From the NCBI RefSeq assembly GCF_001039355.2, contig NW_019775081.1, positions 274,764 through 338,763 of the forward strand: a stretch of 64,000 nucleotides of DNA, read 5' to 3'. The notes under the pieces are model-generated. The model had not been told where the DNA came from. It ran no database searches and worked only from the letters and a program-made list of their open reading frames with translations. The position numbers and the translations under genes were made by a program. Of the stretch, positions 24,057-35,330 are shown piece after piece (positions within the stretch are counted from its first letter, which is position 1; each line of letters starts with the position of its first letter). This stretch comes from Lingula anatina. Its lineage: Eukaryota; Brachiopoda; Lingulata; Lingulida; Lingulidae.

Positions 24057-25085
24057 TCATATCACATGATTCGATACTTTCGATCCGCTTTGATGCTCCC
24101 CTTTGGCTAGATTGTCCTCAATCTGTCTTTGGTTCTTTTCCTCCTTCATTTTCACGAGAGCATATGCCAGTGCTCCGGTCATCACCATTATATTGCTCAC
24201 CCACCACAACCAGGGTTTACTCTCCTGATAGATAGTCACTGCCATAATTGTCTGTACCACAGACTTAGCATTATTGCTCACATGGTGAGTCACTGGGGAG
24301 GTGTAGTGAATCTGCAAGGCGCTGGCCCACGCAATGAGAAAGCCCAAAATACCCGATACAACCATGGCCATCCAGAAGTACACATCGCTGGCTTTGTCCG
24401 ACAGCCAGAAGGCTTCTAATTCCCCACTTGCTATCACTAATGGGGTGAACAACATGGCCGCGTTGAAGTTGTTGTAGAACGTCACTCTGGCCGAATCCTT
24501 GTCGACAATATCCAGTGCTTTTTTGATGGTGATGCCAACCAGAGCCACGAAGACACTCGTGGTCACGCCGTACATCACACCGCGGACCGACAACGTCCCC
24601 GCAACTTTTTCTTGATCTACGCCTAAAATGAATCCTCCAACCACGACAAGGCAGCAGCAAATTGCCTTCCAGGAAGAGTACTTCTTAAGAATAATTGCCG
24701 AAAACATAACTGTGAATATCAAAGTCATAGAACGTGCTATTTGGAAGAAAGCCACGCCTACATGCTTTAGGCACAAGTTATTGAAAGACAGCATGCCGAC
24801 AAAAAGTCCCGATAACACGACCATATTCCGCGATAATCCTATACTGGGACTGTAGCTGATTGGATGGATGTCAGGATAGCACATTTTCCCAGCCCGTGTG
24901 TAGAACAGTACGAATACGACACTGATGATGCACTGAAAGAAGGCTACAAAGAGAGACAAATCCAGGGAGGAGAACCGACTCCCCACCAGATACTTGTTGG
25001 CAAACACCATTGATATGGACATCGTCCAGTAGTTCATGACCACTAGGAATATCTTTAAATAGGAGGCTCTCTCCTGTTTTTCCAT
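24057..25085 (-). CDS. SLC35C1: GDP-fucose transporter 1 (SLC35C1-like)
   Basis: A single uninterrupted coding exon of 342 codons begins MEKQERASYLKIF and ends KVSNHVI. It is recognised as the Golgi GDP-fucose/GMP antiporter of the nucleotide-sugar transporter/DMT superfamily, about the usual family length. Visible hallmarks include about ten hydrophobic segments, the N-terminal NYWTMSISMVFANKYLVG block, the FNNLCLKHVGVAFFQIARS segment, YNNFNAAMLFTPL in the second half, and THHVSNNAKSVVQTI near the C-terminus, followed by a lysine/glutamate-rich cytosolic tail. It supplies GDP-fucose to the Golgi lumen for protein fucosylation, including Notch pathway glycans. The upstream region suggests a non-coding 5' exon ending at 28398. 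PIGA is divergently oriented beyond it. Confidence in the family is high. Confidence 0.95.
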   Translation of the reverse strand: MEKQERASYLKIFLVVMNYWTMSISMVFANKYLVGSRFSSLDLSLFVAFFQCIISVVFVLFYTRAGKMCYPDIHPISYSPSIGLSRNMVVLSGLFVGMLSFNNLCLKHVGVAFFQIARSMTLIFTVMFSAIILKKYSSWKAICCCLVVVGGFILGVDQEKVAGTLSVRGVMYGVTTSVFVALVGITIKKALDIVDKDSARVTFYNNFNAAMLFTPLVIASGELEAFWLSDKASDVYFWMAMVVSGILGFLIAWASALQIHYTSPVTHHVSNNAKSVVQTIMAVTIYQESKPWLWWVSNIMVMTGALAYALVKMKEEKNQRQIEDNLAKGEHQSGSKVSNHVI

Positions 25086-25902
25086 CTCGTCTCTATGAGC
25101 ACCTCTATTCCAAAATAAATTATTTCAGTTATTAACTGTTACTCCAGGTGATGATCTGGATGCAATCTCGTATGATGGTGGTCGATAAGTTATATGTATT
25201 TATATATGTATACAGCAACTTCCTAGAGTGAATATCTACATGAATAAATGTTCATGGATGTGGGTCTTTAACAGTTAATGTGCACTGGTGACATTATGCA
25301 GAATCTTCTCTGGTTGACAGCAATGCTGGCACTGGCATCCACGTTGACATGGCCAGATTTAATGACTAAATAAATTAACTGCTCTCTGCCTGGTCTCGTT
25401 TCCGTGGGTTTTTTTCCTGTAGTTTTGCTTTTCTTTAGTTGTCTAGCACAAAAGAAATGATCATAGTAAAGGTTGTGTGATTCACTTCAATGGAGAAACT
25501 TCCTTATCCCCCATTGTGTGTGCCAGTCAGCATCATCTGGAAAATATTACCAAATTCTAATTAATTTTTGATTTTAAAATAGAATTAAAATTCTACATTA
25601 TATTTTAAATTTATCATTATATCATGTTTCTATATGACATAGCAGCAGCCATTTGTTAAGAAATGCAGAAATTCTAGAGCTGACTTATTTATTGATGAAG
25701 AATATATAGTGAATACCTGAACCAGCATTTTCAATAATACCGATCTTGTATGAATTGTATTGAAGCATTATTATCTATGCATGGTATCAGCTGTGCATTT
25801 ATATATATACAGTAATATAACAGAATCTGAAACTATATAAGGTGCATTCTCTGCACAGGCTCCTACTAGTACTCAGACTGAGACCAAACAAAATGAGACA
25901 CT

Positions 25903-26117
25903 GACCCCATTCCCACCGATTTTAGATCGATCTATCCCCATGGGGAGTCTCAATAGATTACTGTCAGCTTAGTCAGCTTAAATGTCTGTCCTGCCTACAA
26001 AAAGCTGTAAGGGGGTAATTAACTATAGTGTGCCCTCGGCTAACAGCAATTTAGCGTGAACACCCAGGGAGTTAGGTTGATCCATATGGATCAATCTAAA
26101 TCTGTGGGAATGCAGTC
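25903..26117. mobile_element. MITE, 'TTCCCACAGATTTAGATCGATC' family, copy 1
   Basis: The ends mirror each other: GACCCCATTCCCACCGATTT on the left, CTAAATCTGTGGGAATGCAG (continuing TC) on the right. An interior block with GCTTAAATGTCTGTCCTGCC and AGGGGGTAATTAA is shared, inverted or diverged, with 46007-46229 and 55040-55175. There is no ORF. Confidence 0.7.
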
Positions 26118-26120
26118 ATT

Positions 26121-26744
26121 GACTGCGTTCCCAAAAACTCATTGTACCAGCTAGATCAATCTAACTCTGTGGGGCTTCTCGCTAAGTGCTTTCAGTGTAA
26201 TCAGCTTAATAGTCTGGAATACCTCCTTAACACTAGTGGGCTGAATATGGTCTTAAAGTGCAATTTAAGATAACTACTAGTAGTGATCCACGATCTTAAT
26301 CATTACAGCAGTAGTCTTAAAATGGACTGAATCTGCTTTTAAGTTCAAAAATGACCTAACATCTACATAAGTGGTCAAGCAGTTTCCTCCCCTCTCAATG
26401 GGGGGGACACCTCCCCTCACAATAGAGGACACCTCTGCTCACAATAGGAGAATGTGTAAGGGGAGACAACTTAATTGGCTGTTAGACTAGAATTGGTCTT
26501 ACTCATGGTTTAAGATCATGTACTAGTAAGACAATCTGTGATCTTAAATTGCACTTTAAGATCAAATCAAGCCCACTAGTGTAAGTAACTAGGGGGGGGG
26601 CAAATAACTATCATTACCTCCTAGCAGCTTGAGTTGGCATGCCACGTCATATTAAAGTTGCTCAAAATGAATGCAATTTTGTGAAAATCCCCTCAGAGTC
26701 AGATCGATCCAGCTAGTGCGATGAGTTTATGGGAACGCTCCCAC
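26121..26744. mobile_element. Related MITE (long form) that has received a further insertion
   Basis: The left end, GACTGCGTTCCCAAAAACTC then GCTAGATCAATCTAACTCTG, is mirrored by the right end, CAGAGTCAGATCGATCCAGC then GAGTTTATGGGAACGC. The roughly 50-bp arms are clearly homologous to the neighbouring 25903-26117 family. Only ATT separates the two elements. It contains the separate element at 26231-26581. Confidence 0.7.
26231..26581. mobile_element. Nested MITE, ~40-bp inverted ends, TAA duplication
   Basis: The left arm starts CACTAGTGGGCTGAATATGG and continues TCTTAAAGTGCAATTTAAGA. The right arm is its mirror, ending AAATCAAGCCCACTAGTG. TAA directly precedes (26228-26230) and follows (26582-26584), consistent with a PIF/Harbinger-type 3-bp duplication. 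The element is 351 bp with no transposase ORF. Confidence 0.8.
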
Positions 26745-28397
26745 TGAGGTTGCAAGGTCAATAGTTTTGAAATGTGCAACTAACTGAATTCTCCCTACAG
26801 CACATCACTTGATGTTAGAAAAAGCTTGCGAGGATCATTAAGGACTTTTTTTAACTTTCCCAGCTAGATACAGAGAGCTATATGACTAGTCTGGGGAGCA
26901 AGATCAAAGGTTGTTCAATTATAAAAAATATACTGTTTATTTCAAATCCATTCATTAAAAAGGTATACTACTATACTGTATGTATTAAAAAATTTCCCTA
27001 GGTCATATTTTGCTTTTACTAGTATGTCAATATATATCCTGTAAAACTTTATATTTTCCAATTGAGGTCTAAAAGCTATAAAACCCTGTCATATAAAAGC
27101 ACTGGCATTGATAGTTCTAGCAGGAAATGTACCGGAAAAAATATTTAAACCACCAAATTAAAGCACAGGGACAGGTCAAGCAAAAACTTGGGAAGAAGAT
27201 GAAAATGCCCCCCCCCCCCCCTCCTCCTCCCTCCGCAGAGGAAAACTAATTTTGGCAGGTAAATCTCGTGAACAGTACTTTTTTTTCTTTAGCAGGAAAA
27301 TCTTAATCTTTGCATCTGTTAGTACTGTACAGAGCATTACATACTAGGCTTTTAATGATTAAATTAAAATGCTTCTCATATGCTTCTCCATTCCCTCTAC
27401 AACTAGTAGTTGGGAACTTCAAACAATCAGTTGCTAATGCAAAGCAATGATCACAAACACTTAAATCAAATTTCAATTTTGTTGATGGAGATGAACTTGC
27501 AATATTAACCTTTCAATACTCTTCTTATTCTTTTCTCTTCCCTTTCCTTGTGAAAGTACTAGTACAGGCAAAGAGAAGGAATTCTGACCCACAAGACTTA
27601 CAGAGCCATATGAGAAAAAAATGATACAATGAACTGTACAAAAGGATACACAGAAGCACCAGACAGCCTAACGCTAGATCAATGGAGAACAAAGCGATAA
27701 AGGTAGACAGGGAGGGAGGGTGATACCCCAATACAAAAATATGGATTGACCTGTTAAGACTTGTTTTTTTGATTTATAGACATAAGACTAGAAATTGTCT
27801 CCAGTCTGAGACACATGGTGCTGGAGGCTACATGTAAAACTTAGCAGGTGATGGGTTTATCTAGGTCATTACCTACTGAAAGGCCTTAGGGTGAGACCCC
27901 ACTATATAAATATATATTTTTAAAATAATTTTTGTTTGCTAAAATGTAACATTCCAGCATTTGATTTATACACATATTTGATTCGAATCTTACTGGATGA
28001 CTAAAAACATTCTTTCATCCCATCAAATGATTGCTTACATGGTACAAAACAACACTGAACTGGGCTATACCCAGTAACAGAACATCAGCTTATCTAGGCA
28101 ACACAGTTGACACATTTTTTTATCGATTAAATAGTTTTTTTTTAATTTAAATATATAAATCCACAATTAAAAGACAATGTAAAATAATCATGAGACACTT
28201 TTTAAGTCGGTGTCTGTAAATCTCCTTTGGTACCCAGTTCGGGAAAGCCGACTATATTGACACCGGCATAAGGGCATTCCAACTTCTATGCAACAACAGG
28301 TACACCGTAAATTGTGACACCATTTCACGAAAAGTCAACACATAATACTAACAAATAGTCTACCATTCAGTTACAGAAAGCCGTGTACGTGACTTAC

Positions 28398-29202
28398 CGT
28401 TGTATCATATCAGTCTGTCCATATAGTAAAGCTCTCATCACTAAAAGCCTTTGATATTTAGCACTAAATAATTAAATATTAAGCTGTAAATAATTCTACC
28501 CCACCTGCTGCGTGTCCAGCGCTGACATCTAGTGGCAGTTGTGCCAACACAGTCTTTGGGACACGATAACTCGGTCATTTACGCTTAAAAACCGTGGAGA
28601 GGCAGCCTGATCCAGTGAATGATGTCTAAAGATATCGTTTAAGAATTTTTTCGGTATTCAGCATCTGAATGAACAAAGTGAAGTGTAATTAATTTGTGAT
28701 TCTTGTGCTTGAAACTCAATCGGCAATCCTCGGCTCATTCCGCAAGCTCCATACTGACCTCTACCTCGGATGTGATAGGCGGAGAAATATGCATCAAATC
28801 AATGCATTTTGTCCGCCGGAAATGCCTTCTCACTCAATCAATTATTCTGCTCATAAAGATGTCTGTCAATACCCCTGTTTTTTATGATGCTTTACAGTTT
28901 GCCAAACAATGCACTTAGTTTGACTTTGATTTAAAGGATAAACAGATACAAACGTTGAAAGGATTGTGGTCTAAATTAGCGCGAGGTTGAAAGTAGTTCC
29001 TTCCCAACAAATCAACAATCAATATGGATGCCTCCCGAGGTCAATGTCGAGTGCGGAGACATCCGAGTAGTTCCGAGTGCTAAAGCACCTCTCTGCTCTT
29101 AAGGAGGAGAAGGCTGGAAAGTGGTGCTAGTCTAACAGGAAGGAAAATGTGTGCACAGGTTTACCGGTTGCAAGTTGGTTAAATATCGCTTTCTTTACAC
29201 AG
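28398..29202. promoter_or_regulatory. Shared 5' region of SLC35C1 (minus) and PIGA (plus)
   Basis: The SLC35C1 5' exon (minus strand, ending at 28398) and the first coding exon of PIGA (29203) are about 800 bp apart and divergent, so promoter elements for both must lie here. The stretch is somewhat richer in CG dinucleotides than its surroundings (about 28505-28600 and 28725-28790). No TATA box is obvious for either gene. Start sites cannot be placed from sequence. Confidence 0.5.
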
Positions 29203-29376
29203 ATGAAGCATAGAATATGGTACGTGATTATTCAGGCGTCTGGAATTTTATTAGCTGTAACTTTAACTTAGCACAGCTGCAAAGGAGCTGTGGATGATGC
29301 AGATGTCTAGTAATAACGTCAATAAATTAGAGGACAGAAAGACTTTGAAAGAATGTGTGCGATTGTGAGTGTTAGG

Positions 29377-29420
<44 letters not shown>

Positions 29421-29935
29421 GTATTTGCCCGTAAACTTTTTTCCACCCTTATACTCCCTATACTTAGCTACGGCTGTGAAATATGGGCCCCTTTAATCCT
29501 TAAGTCTAGCATGAATAACCTCCTGGAAAGGTGTGACAGACCACCGGCTGAAGAAGTCCACATTAAAGCCTGTAAAACAATACTGGGGGTCCACAGGAAG
29601 GCATCTAATCTAGCAGCCAGAGGCGAATTAGGAAGCTATCCAGTGTTAATTCATATGCTTGCCCTGGCAACAAAATACTGGTTTCANTTTGGTTAGAAAT
29701 AATATCTGAAGGGCAGTTATTTTTTTAATTAAAAAGAAAAGAAATGTAAGTTATATAGAAAAATTATGTTTTATAGCATGGTATCAGACTTCTTCTACCC
29801 CAACATGGGTGGTGTGGAAAGCCACATCTATCAGTTGTCACAGTGTTTGTTGGAGAGAGGACATAAGGTGATTATAGTGACACATGCATATGGGGACAGG
29901 AAGGGGATAAGGTACCTGACAAATGGTCTGAAGGT

Positions 29936-29978
<43 letters not shown>

Positions 29979-30780
29979 AATAAGATTAAATTGAATTCAA
30001 AATAAAACGTGGACCTTTAAAGTTGCTTGCAGAAAATGTGATAAAAATGTTTTTGAATTTTAATAGTAAAATTGAAGTTGTGTTATGTTCTCTGTGATCC
30101 TCCTATCAAAGGCTCATTTGCCATGAAATGACACAACTGGAGCCAATATTCTAATTTAGTTTAATATACCTTTATTCATTTGAAATGATCTGAACTTGTA
30201 ATTATCATGTGTGCACATTCATGTCTTTTTTTTTTTAAATTTAATTTTGCATATTATGCACTATAAATATATTTATTTTTAGGTGTATTACATCCCTATA
30301 GCTCCTTTTTATAACCAGTGTGCTGTTCCAACCCTCCTAACAACACTGCCTCTCATCCGTAATATTTGTGTGAGGGAGGAAATAACAATCATTCATGGAC
30401 ATTCTGTTAGTACTTGTTGATTTTTTTTTTCTCTTTTAATCTCGAAGTACAAGGAGGAAATAATTCATGAACACTATTCAAGTATATATATTTTTTAAAG
30501 CTTGAGGCATAACATTAGTGTAAGGGAAGAAATGTTAATTTCTGAGCTCTACCTAAGGAAATAATGACAAAGAAGTGTGTAAAAAGAGTAAAAAAATAAT
30601 AAATCATTTACCAAATGCTCAAGATCATTTTTACCAAATAAAGAAAATTCACATAGAATATAGTCTGTCAATGCTTATTAAGTGAACTAGTGGCAATGAT
30701 AATAAGCTGAAGCAAGAGATTTTTGTTGATTCCATTCATTCATTTATTTTTATTATTCCTTCCTTCCTTCCTTCCTTCCT

Positions 30781-30843
<63 letters not shown>

Positions 30844-33800
30844 TTATTTGACAGGCTTTCTCCACCTTGGCCCATGAAGCCATGTTCCATGCTCAGGCTT
30901 TGGACATACGGGCAGTCTTCACTGACCACTCCCTGTTTGGGTTTGCTGACGCCAGTTCCATCCTTACCAATAAACTCCTGATGATCTCCCTGTCAGGCGT
31001 GAACCATGCAATCTGTGTCTCACATACAAGGTAAGATCTCTATTAGTTAATTAATTAATTAATTGGTTGATTGATTGATTGATTAATTATTTGTTGTTAT
31101 TAGTTGGTTGGTCAATATATTTATCTATTTGATTGATCAGTTGGTTAATTGTCTTTAAAATGTTTGCTGCTTTATTAATTTGTTCATTTATTGATTTTAA
31201 AATTCCTGATTTCTTTGTGATGTTGAATAATTTCATTCGCTATTATTTGCAGTTTAATTCTTACCTGCTTTCTCCGAATTTGTCATTGATTCTGTGATTC
31301 CAGATATTATAACTGTTAAAATAAAAGAAACATATATATATCTATTTCAGTAAAGAGAACACAGTATTAAGGGCCTCTATTCATCCAGAACTAGTGTCTG
31401 TGATACCCAATGCTGTGGATGCCACTGCCTTCACTCCTGCTCCAGAGAATAGGAAAAAGGGTAGAGGTGGGTTGATTGTGTTTAAGTGCCATGTAACATT
31501 GCCATGTTTGCACTTGCCTGTCCAGTTTCACTAAATATCTCAAGAAAAACCAAGAGGGTTCTCTCTCTCTCTCTCTCTCTCTCAACTTAAAGAACTGCAT
31601 GTAAGTGGCTGTGTATTTGTAACAGTGAATTATATAGCAGTCTCTTCTGTATCAATTAATTAGAGATATGCACCTGTCAGGAGAAATTTTACCAAATGCT
31701 GTTCAACCATCCTGTATTTTGTTTTCCAAATTGAATGAAAAAAGTTATCAGTATAAGTGTATGTATTTACAATCATTATATTTATGTTCGTAAAAGATAA
31801 ACTGCTTCCTAAAAGACTGAACACATTTTCATTACCTACCTGCGTATATAGTATCTTTGATAAAGGGTTGAAAAAAAATTTTTTTTCTTTAGAATGAAAA
31901 CAAAAACTACTTCACTGTGATATTTATGATATTTTCAGTCACTGTAGTGGTGATGAGCAGACTGGTGTACAGAAAGGGCACAGATCTCCTTGCTGGCATT
32001 ATACCTGACATTTGCAGCAAATATGACAATGTGGACTTTTTAATAGGTATGTTTTTGTCTCTCTTTTACATAAAACAGCTTTGTCATCATTTGTTTTGTA
32101 TCAGGTAATCAATAATGCTGTAATAATATTAAGTCTGTTAGTCAAGTCAACAAACTGACCATTCAGACTTTTGGACCTGAAAATATTTCCTTTTTTTTAC
32201 AATATCAGTTACATTTTGCATCTCTCTCTTATATGAAATGGCTTTGTCATCATTTGGTTTGTATCAGGTAATCATTATTACTATAATAATATTATTTCTG
32301 TAATTCAAACATTCAAGTTCTTTAACTGGTCACCCAGACCAGAAGACCTGAAATTGTTTCCTTTTTTCACGACATTTTTAATCACATTTTTCATCCAGGT
32401 GGGGATGGTCCAAAGAGGATTGTGTTAGAGGAGATCAGGGAACAATTCCAGCTGCATGACAGAGTGACACTCCTGGGTGCCATAGAGCATAATAAAGTCA
32501 GAGAGGTTAGTTACTGATTACTAGGTACAAAAACAACAGTGGTTTTTAAAAAGGTTTTGCCATACTCCTGTTTAATAGTGGCAAAAAAGTAAAGCATTTG
32601 TGCTACACTGTCATATGATCCCAAAATAAATCTTAGTATCCTTTCAGTGCTAAGAAAGTCTTGAATAGTCACTCAATCACAGTAATTCGAGGAATATAAA
32701 TAAGATTATAACTTCAAATGCTGAAATATATATTTCATCTTATTTATTTATTTATTTGTTTGTTTGTTTGTTTGTTTGTTTATTTGTCTCTTTGTTTGTT
32801 TCTATGTTTATTTACTAATATTTTTAATTTGTTCAACTCAGGTATTGGTACAGGGGGATATCTTCCTGAATACCTCACTCACAGAAGCTTTCTGTATTGC
32901 CATAGTGGAGGCTGCTTGTTGTGGGTAAGTTAGTAACATACACTACACTACTATCATCATAGAATCCCTTTGCAGCTGTCACACAGTGGTTTTAAGAATT
33001 GCCAGTCAGTTTCGCTGTAAAGGAATAACCCTGCAGTTAATGTATTCTTTAAGACCAGTTGTAAATTATATTAATCATTATTTAAATGCAGCATGCTAGT
33101 CATATGTACCAAGGTTGGCAGTTTGACTTTCTGCCTTCTTTTGTATTAGTTGGTTATATATTGATATATATTTTGTGTAATTTATATTTCTTATTGAAGC
33201 ATGCTAGTCATCAGCACTAAGGTTGGAGGCATACCAGAAGTCTTACCCAATGATCTCATCCAGTTAGCAGAACCCAGTGTTAAAAGTAGGCAGTTTGACT
33301 TTCTGCCTTCTTTTGTATTAGTTGGTTATATAATGTACTGCAAATTAAGGGAATCAGTCAAAGTTATATGGATATTATGCACCAGAGATAAAGTCTTGTG
33401 ATAACAGTATGCTTGATGATATGACGCATCAAAGTGTAGTGTTTCAGCTAAATTTTTGATTATCGATTAATAACACTGCTACTTGTATATGAATTGAAGC
33501 CCGACTTAGTATTTCGGATAAGTTTTACTAACAAGTTTAATTGAATTGCTCCAATTTGAAACTTTTAGTTACAAGGGAGAAAAATAGAAGAAAGAAACAA
33601 GTATTTTAACATAAAGTATTGTCATAATTTTCATTGAAATTATTCATCGCAGGTCTTACCAAAGAACTAGAGGCAGCTATTGAAATCTGTAAAATGGGTA
33701 GGTCAGATGCCCAATCTCATGAAAGACACGAGAGAGTGAAACGGCTTTACACGTGGCAAGACGTGGCCAGGAGGACTGAAACAGTTTATAACATGGTGTG

Positions 33801-33865
33801 TGAGGAACCACCAAGGCCTTTACCTGACAAAATCATGAGGTGAGTTGCCTTTGCCAGCCTGAGGG

Positions 33866-33901
<36 letters not shown>

Positions 33902-34339
33902 AGAATTGTGGTGTTTTGCGAGTGTGACATTGTGAAAGGTGTTTTTTCCTGAAAGTATGTTTTGATCTGGTAATATACAATGAAGGTGACTTTTTCAGAC
34001 ATGAACATAACTTGTAATATAATACAAAAAAGATGCCTTCTTTTGCAGCAATGCTAGGTTTTGTAAGTATTTGATTAAGTATCTGCCCTTTGGAGCTAGT
34101 TTGCGCCATATTGATAACTTTTGTTTACTGGAAAGGTGGCTCTCCAGCATTGTTTTGTTTACTGGAGAGCTAGCTGTTCAGTGAACAACAGAAATCAACA
34201 TGGCAGCATCCAGCAGCAAAAGGCATATTACTTGAAAATAGCACAATGATAAGCATTGAAATTTTGCACAAGCTTACATACCTACTAGTGGTTTGGGTAA
34301 ATGTCATAAAAATTCATTGTATTACCCTCACAGCGACCA

Positions 34340-34381
<42 letters not shown>

Positions 34382-35011
34382 TCAGATATCAGCACTGTGG
34401 GCCCATTGCAGGGAAAATCTTCATATTGTTTGCAGCTCTTAACTATCTTCTTTTGTTTTTGTTAGAATGGTGGTTGCCAGCAAAGGTAAATGAAGTACCG
34501 TCACAAGAAACTTAATCAATTAATTGATTAATTAATTAATTTATTTATTTATTTATTTATTGGGAGTTCTGTACAAGGCAAAATACAGCTAAATATAATA
34601 CTTACAAGTATTTTGATGTCAAATCAAATCTTTGAAATGTACGTAAGACATAATTAAAATCATTTATTTATATATGATTCATAATTCCTTAAGTTAAATT
34701 TTCAAAGTTCGAAATTTATTTTTAACCAGTTATTCTACAAACATGGTTTGTAAATTGATGACATTTTCTTATCTCTTGGAAGTACACACATACTGAAATT
34801 CTTTCAAGGTAACCAACATAGTGAGAAACAATTTCAATTCCAGCAGAGAGAGATAGGAAAGATTCTTTTTATCTGAAATAATATTTTTTATCTTCAGGAT
34901 ATGGACAAGGTACCAGATTGGCCACAGTCAAAGAATAAACTTTCATTTTCGAAAAATAAAAACTCTGGCACAGAGACTAATAGAAAAGAATGCCAGGAAC
35001 TGGGCAGGTAG
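29203..35011 (+). CDS. PIGA: Phosphatidylinositol N-acetylglucosaminyltransferase subunit A (PIG-A), 12 coding exons
   Basis: Catalytic GT4-family subunit of the ER complex that transfers GlcNAc from UDP-GlcNAc to phosphatidylinositol, the first step of GPI-anchor synthesis. Exons: 29203-29219, 29777-29933, 30283-30405, 30855-31030, 31351-31460, 31939-32046, 32399-32505, 32842-32924, 33200-33285, 33653-33839, 34386-34485, 34898-35011. All junctions keep frame and have GT/AG, giving 455 aa. Diagnostic stretches are [20 protein letters not shown] (exon 2), [12 protein letters not shown] (exon 4), [12 protein letters not shown] (exon 6), GGDGPKR (exon 7), [11 protein letters not shown] with the E-x7-E motif (exon 8), and [10 protein letters not shown] (exon 9). 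Exon 11 encodes the C-terminal membrane helix ([20 protein letters not shown]). Exon 1 carries only 17 coding bases (MKHRI plus TG). The C-terminal tail is lysine-rich and diverged. Most introns contain microsatellites. Confidence 0.95.
29374..29418. repeat. (GT)n microsatellite in PIGA intron 1
   Basis: About 20 GT units with one interruption. It lies directly before a reverse-transcriptase fragment. Confidence 0.9.
29436..29686 (+). pseudogene. Non-LTR retrotransposon (LINE) RT C-terminal fragment
   Basis: The open frame contains [20 protein letters not shown], then [28 protein letters not shown] and a leucine-rich end. This combination (a 'thumb' with [10 protein letters not shown], then VHxKxCKxILGV and AxxGELGxYP) is characteristic of the region just after the reverse transcriptase fingers/palm in Jockey/CR1-like non-LTR elements. 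Only about 83 codons remain, and the fragment stops at a single N (29687). It sits in PIGA intron 1 in sense orientation. Confidence 0.8.
29939..29975. repeat. (CT)n microsatellite in PIGA intron 2
   Basis: About 18 CT units begin 6 bases after the exon 2 donor, so the intron begins almost directly with the microsatellite. Confidence 0.9.
30763..30847. repeat. (TTCC)n-(TTTA)n microsatellite in PIGA intron 3
   Basis: About 5 TTCC units run into about 16 TTTA units, ending about 8 bp before the exon 4 acceptor AG. Confidence 0.9.
33871..33900. repeat. (AC)n microsatellite in PIGA intron 10
   Basis: About 15 AC units, about 30 bp after the exon 10 donor. Confidence 0.9.
34340..34380. repeat. 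(ATT)n microsatellite at PIGA exon 11 acceptor
   Basis: About 13 TTA units run into the acceptor TTTCAG at 34381-34385, so the microsatellite itself forms the polypyrimidine region. Confidence 0.9.
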
Positions 35012-35204
35012 CAGGGTTTTGGTGATTGATGTTTCATGATGTTTTAAAATAAGTTTAAATAATCTTTAAAACAACACCAGTCCGTAAGAATGAAGTAAGT
35101 TGTCTGCATTCTTATAACATAACACAGCTGATGAAATTCTCTTTCAACACTGGCCCATGTACTTACAGCATGCAAAATGTAAAGTATGAAAAAGGGATAA
35201 AACA

Positions 35205-35330
35205 ATAAAAAATAAAAATGAAATTGAGTTTTACACCTTGGCTTTATTTTGATGTATCTGTTTCTGTGTAAATAAATGGAATATATGATGAAATGTCACT
35301 GGCTTGTTTTATGCTCATGCATAATCAATC
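35205..35330. terminator. Converging 3' ends of PIGA and the EF-hand gene
   Basis: AATAAA words on the plus strand (about 35202 and 35271) fit PIGA polyadenylation. TTTATT at about 35243, read on the minus strand, fits the EF-hand gene that ends at 35325. The 3'UTRs of the two convergent genes could overlap by tens of bases. Inferred from words only. Confidence 0.45.

Larger units (their letters stand above)
25086..28397 (-). other. Probable 5'UTR intron of SLC35C1, carrying a MITE cluster
   Basis: On the minus strand, a good donor (ACAACG|GTAAGT) at 28398/28397 and an acceptor candidate (GGAATAG) just upstream of the start codon near 25106 would remove this stretch. It contains a cluster of three related or nested inverted-repeat elements (25903-26743) and no coding exon. 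Simple C/CT runs occur at about 27208-27235. The intron assignment rests on splice-site appearance only. Confidence 0.5.

Noticed and set aside
24271-24660. 129-codon minus-strand frame
   Set aside because: An alternative frame inside the SLC35C1 coding exon.
29686-29700. PIGA intron 1 fragment as a host exon
   Set aside because: The open frame before the N is the C-terminal part of a non-LTR retrotransposon reverse transcriptase, not PIGA sequence.
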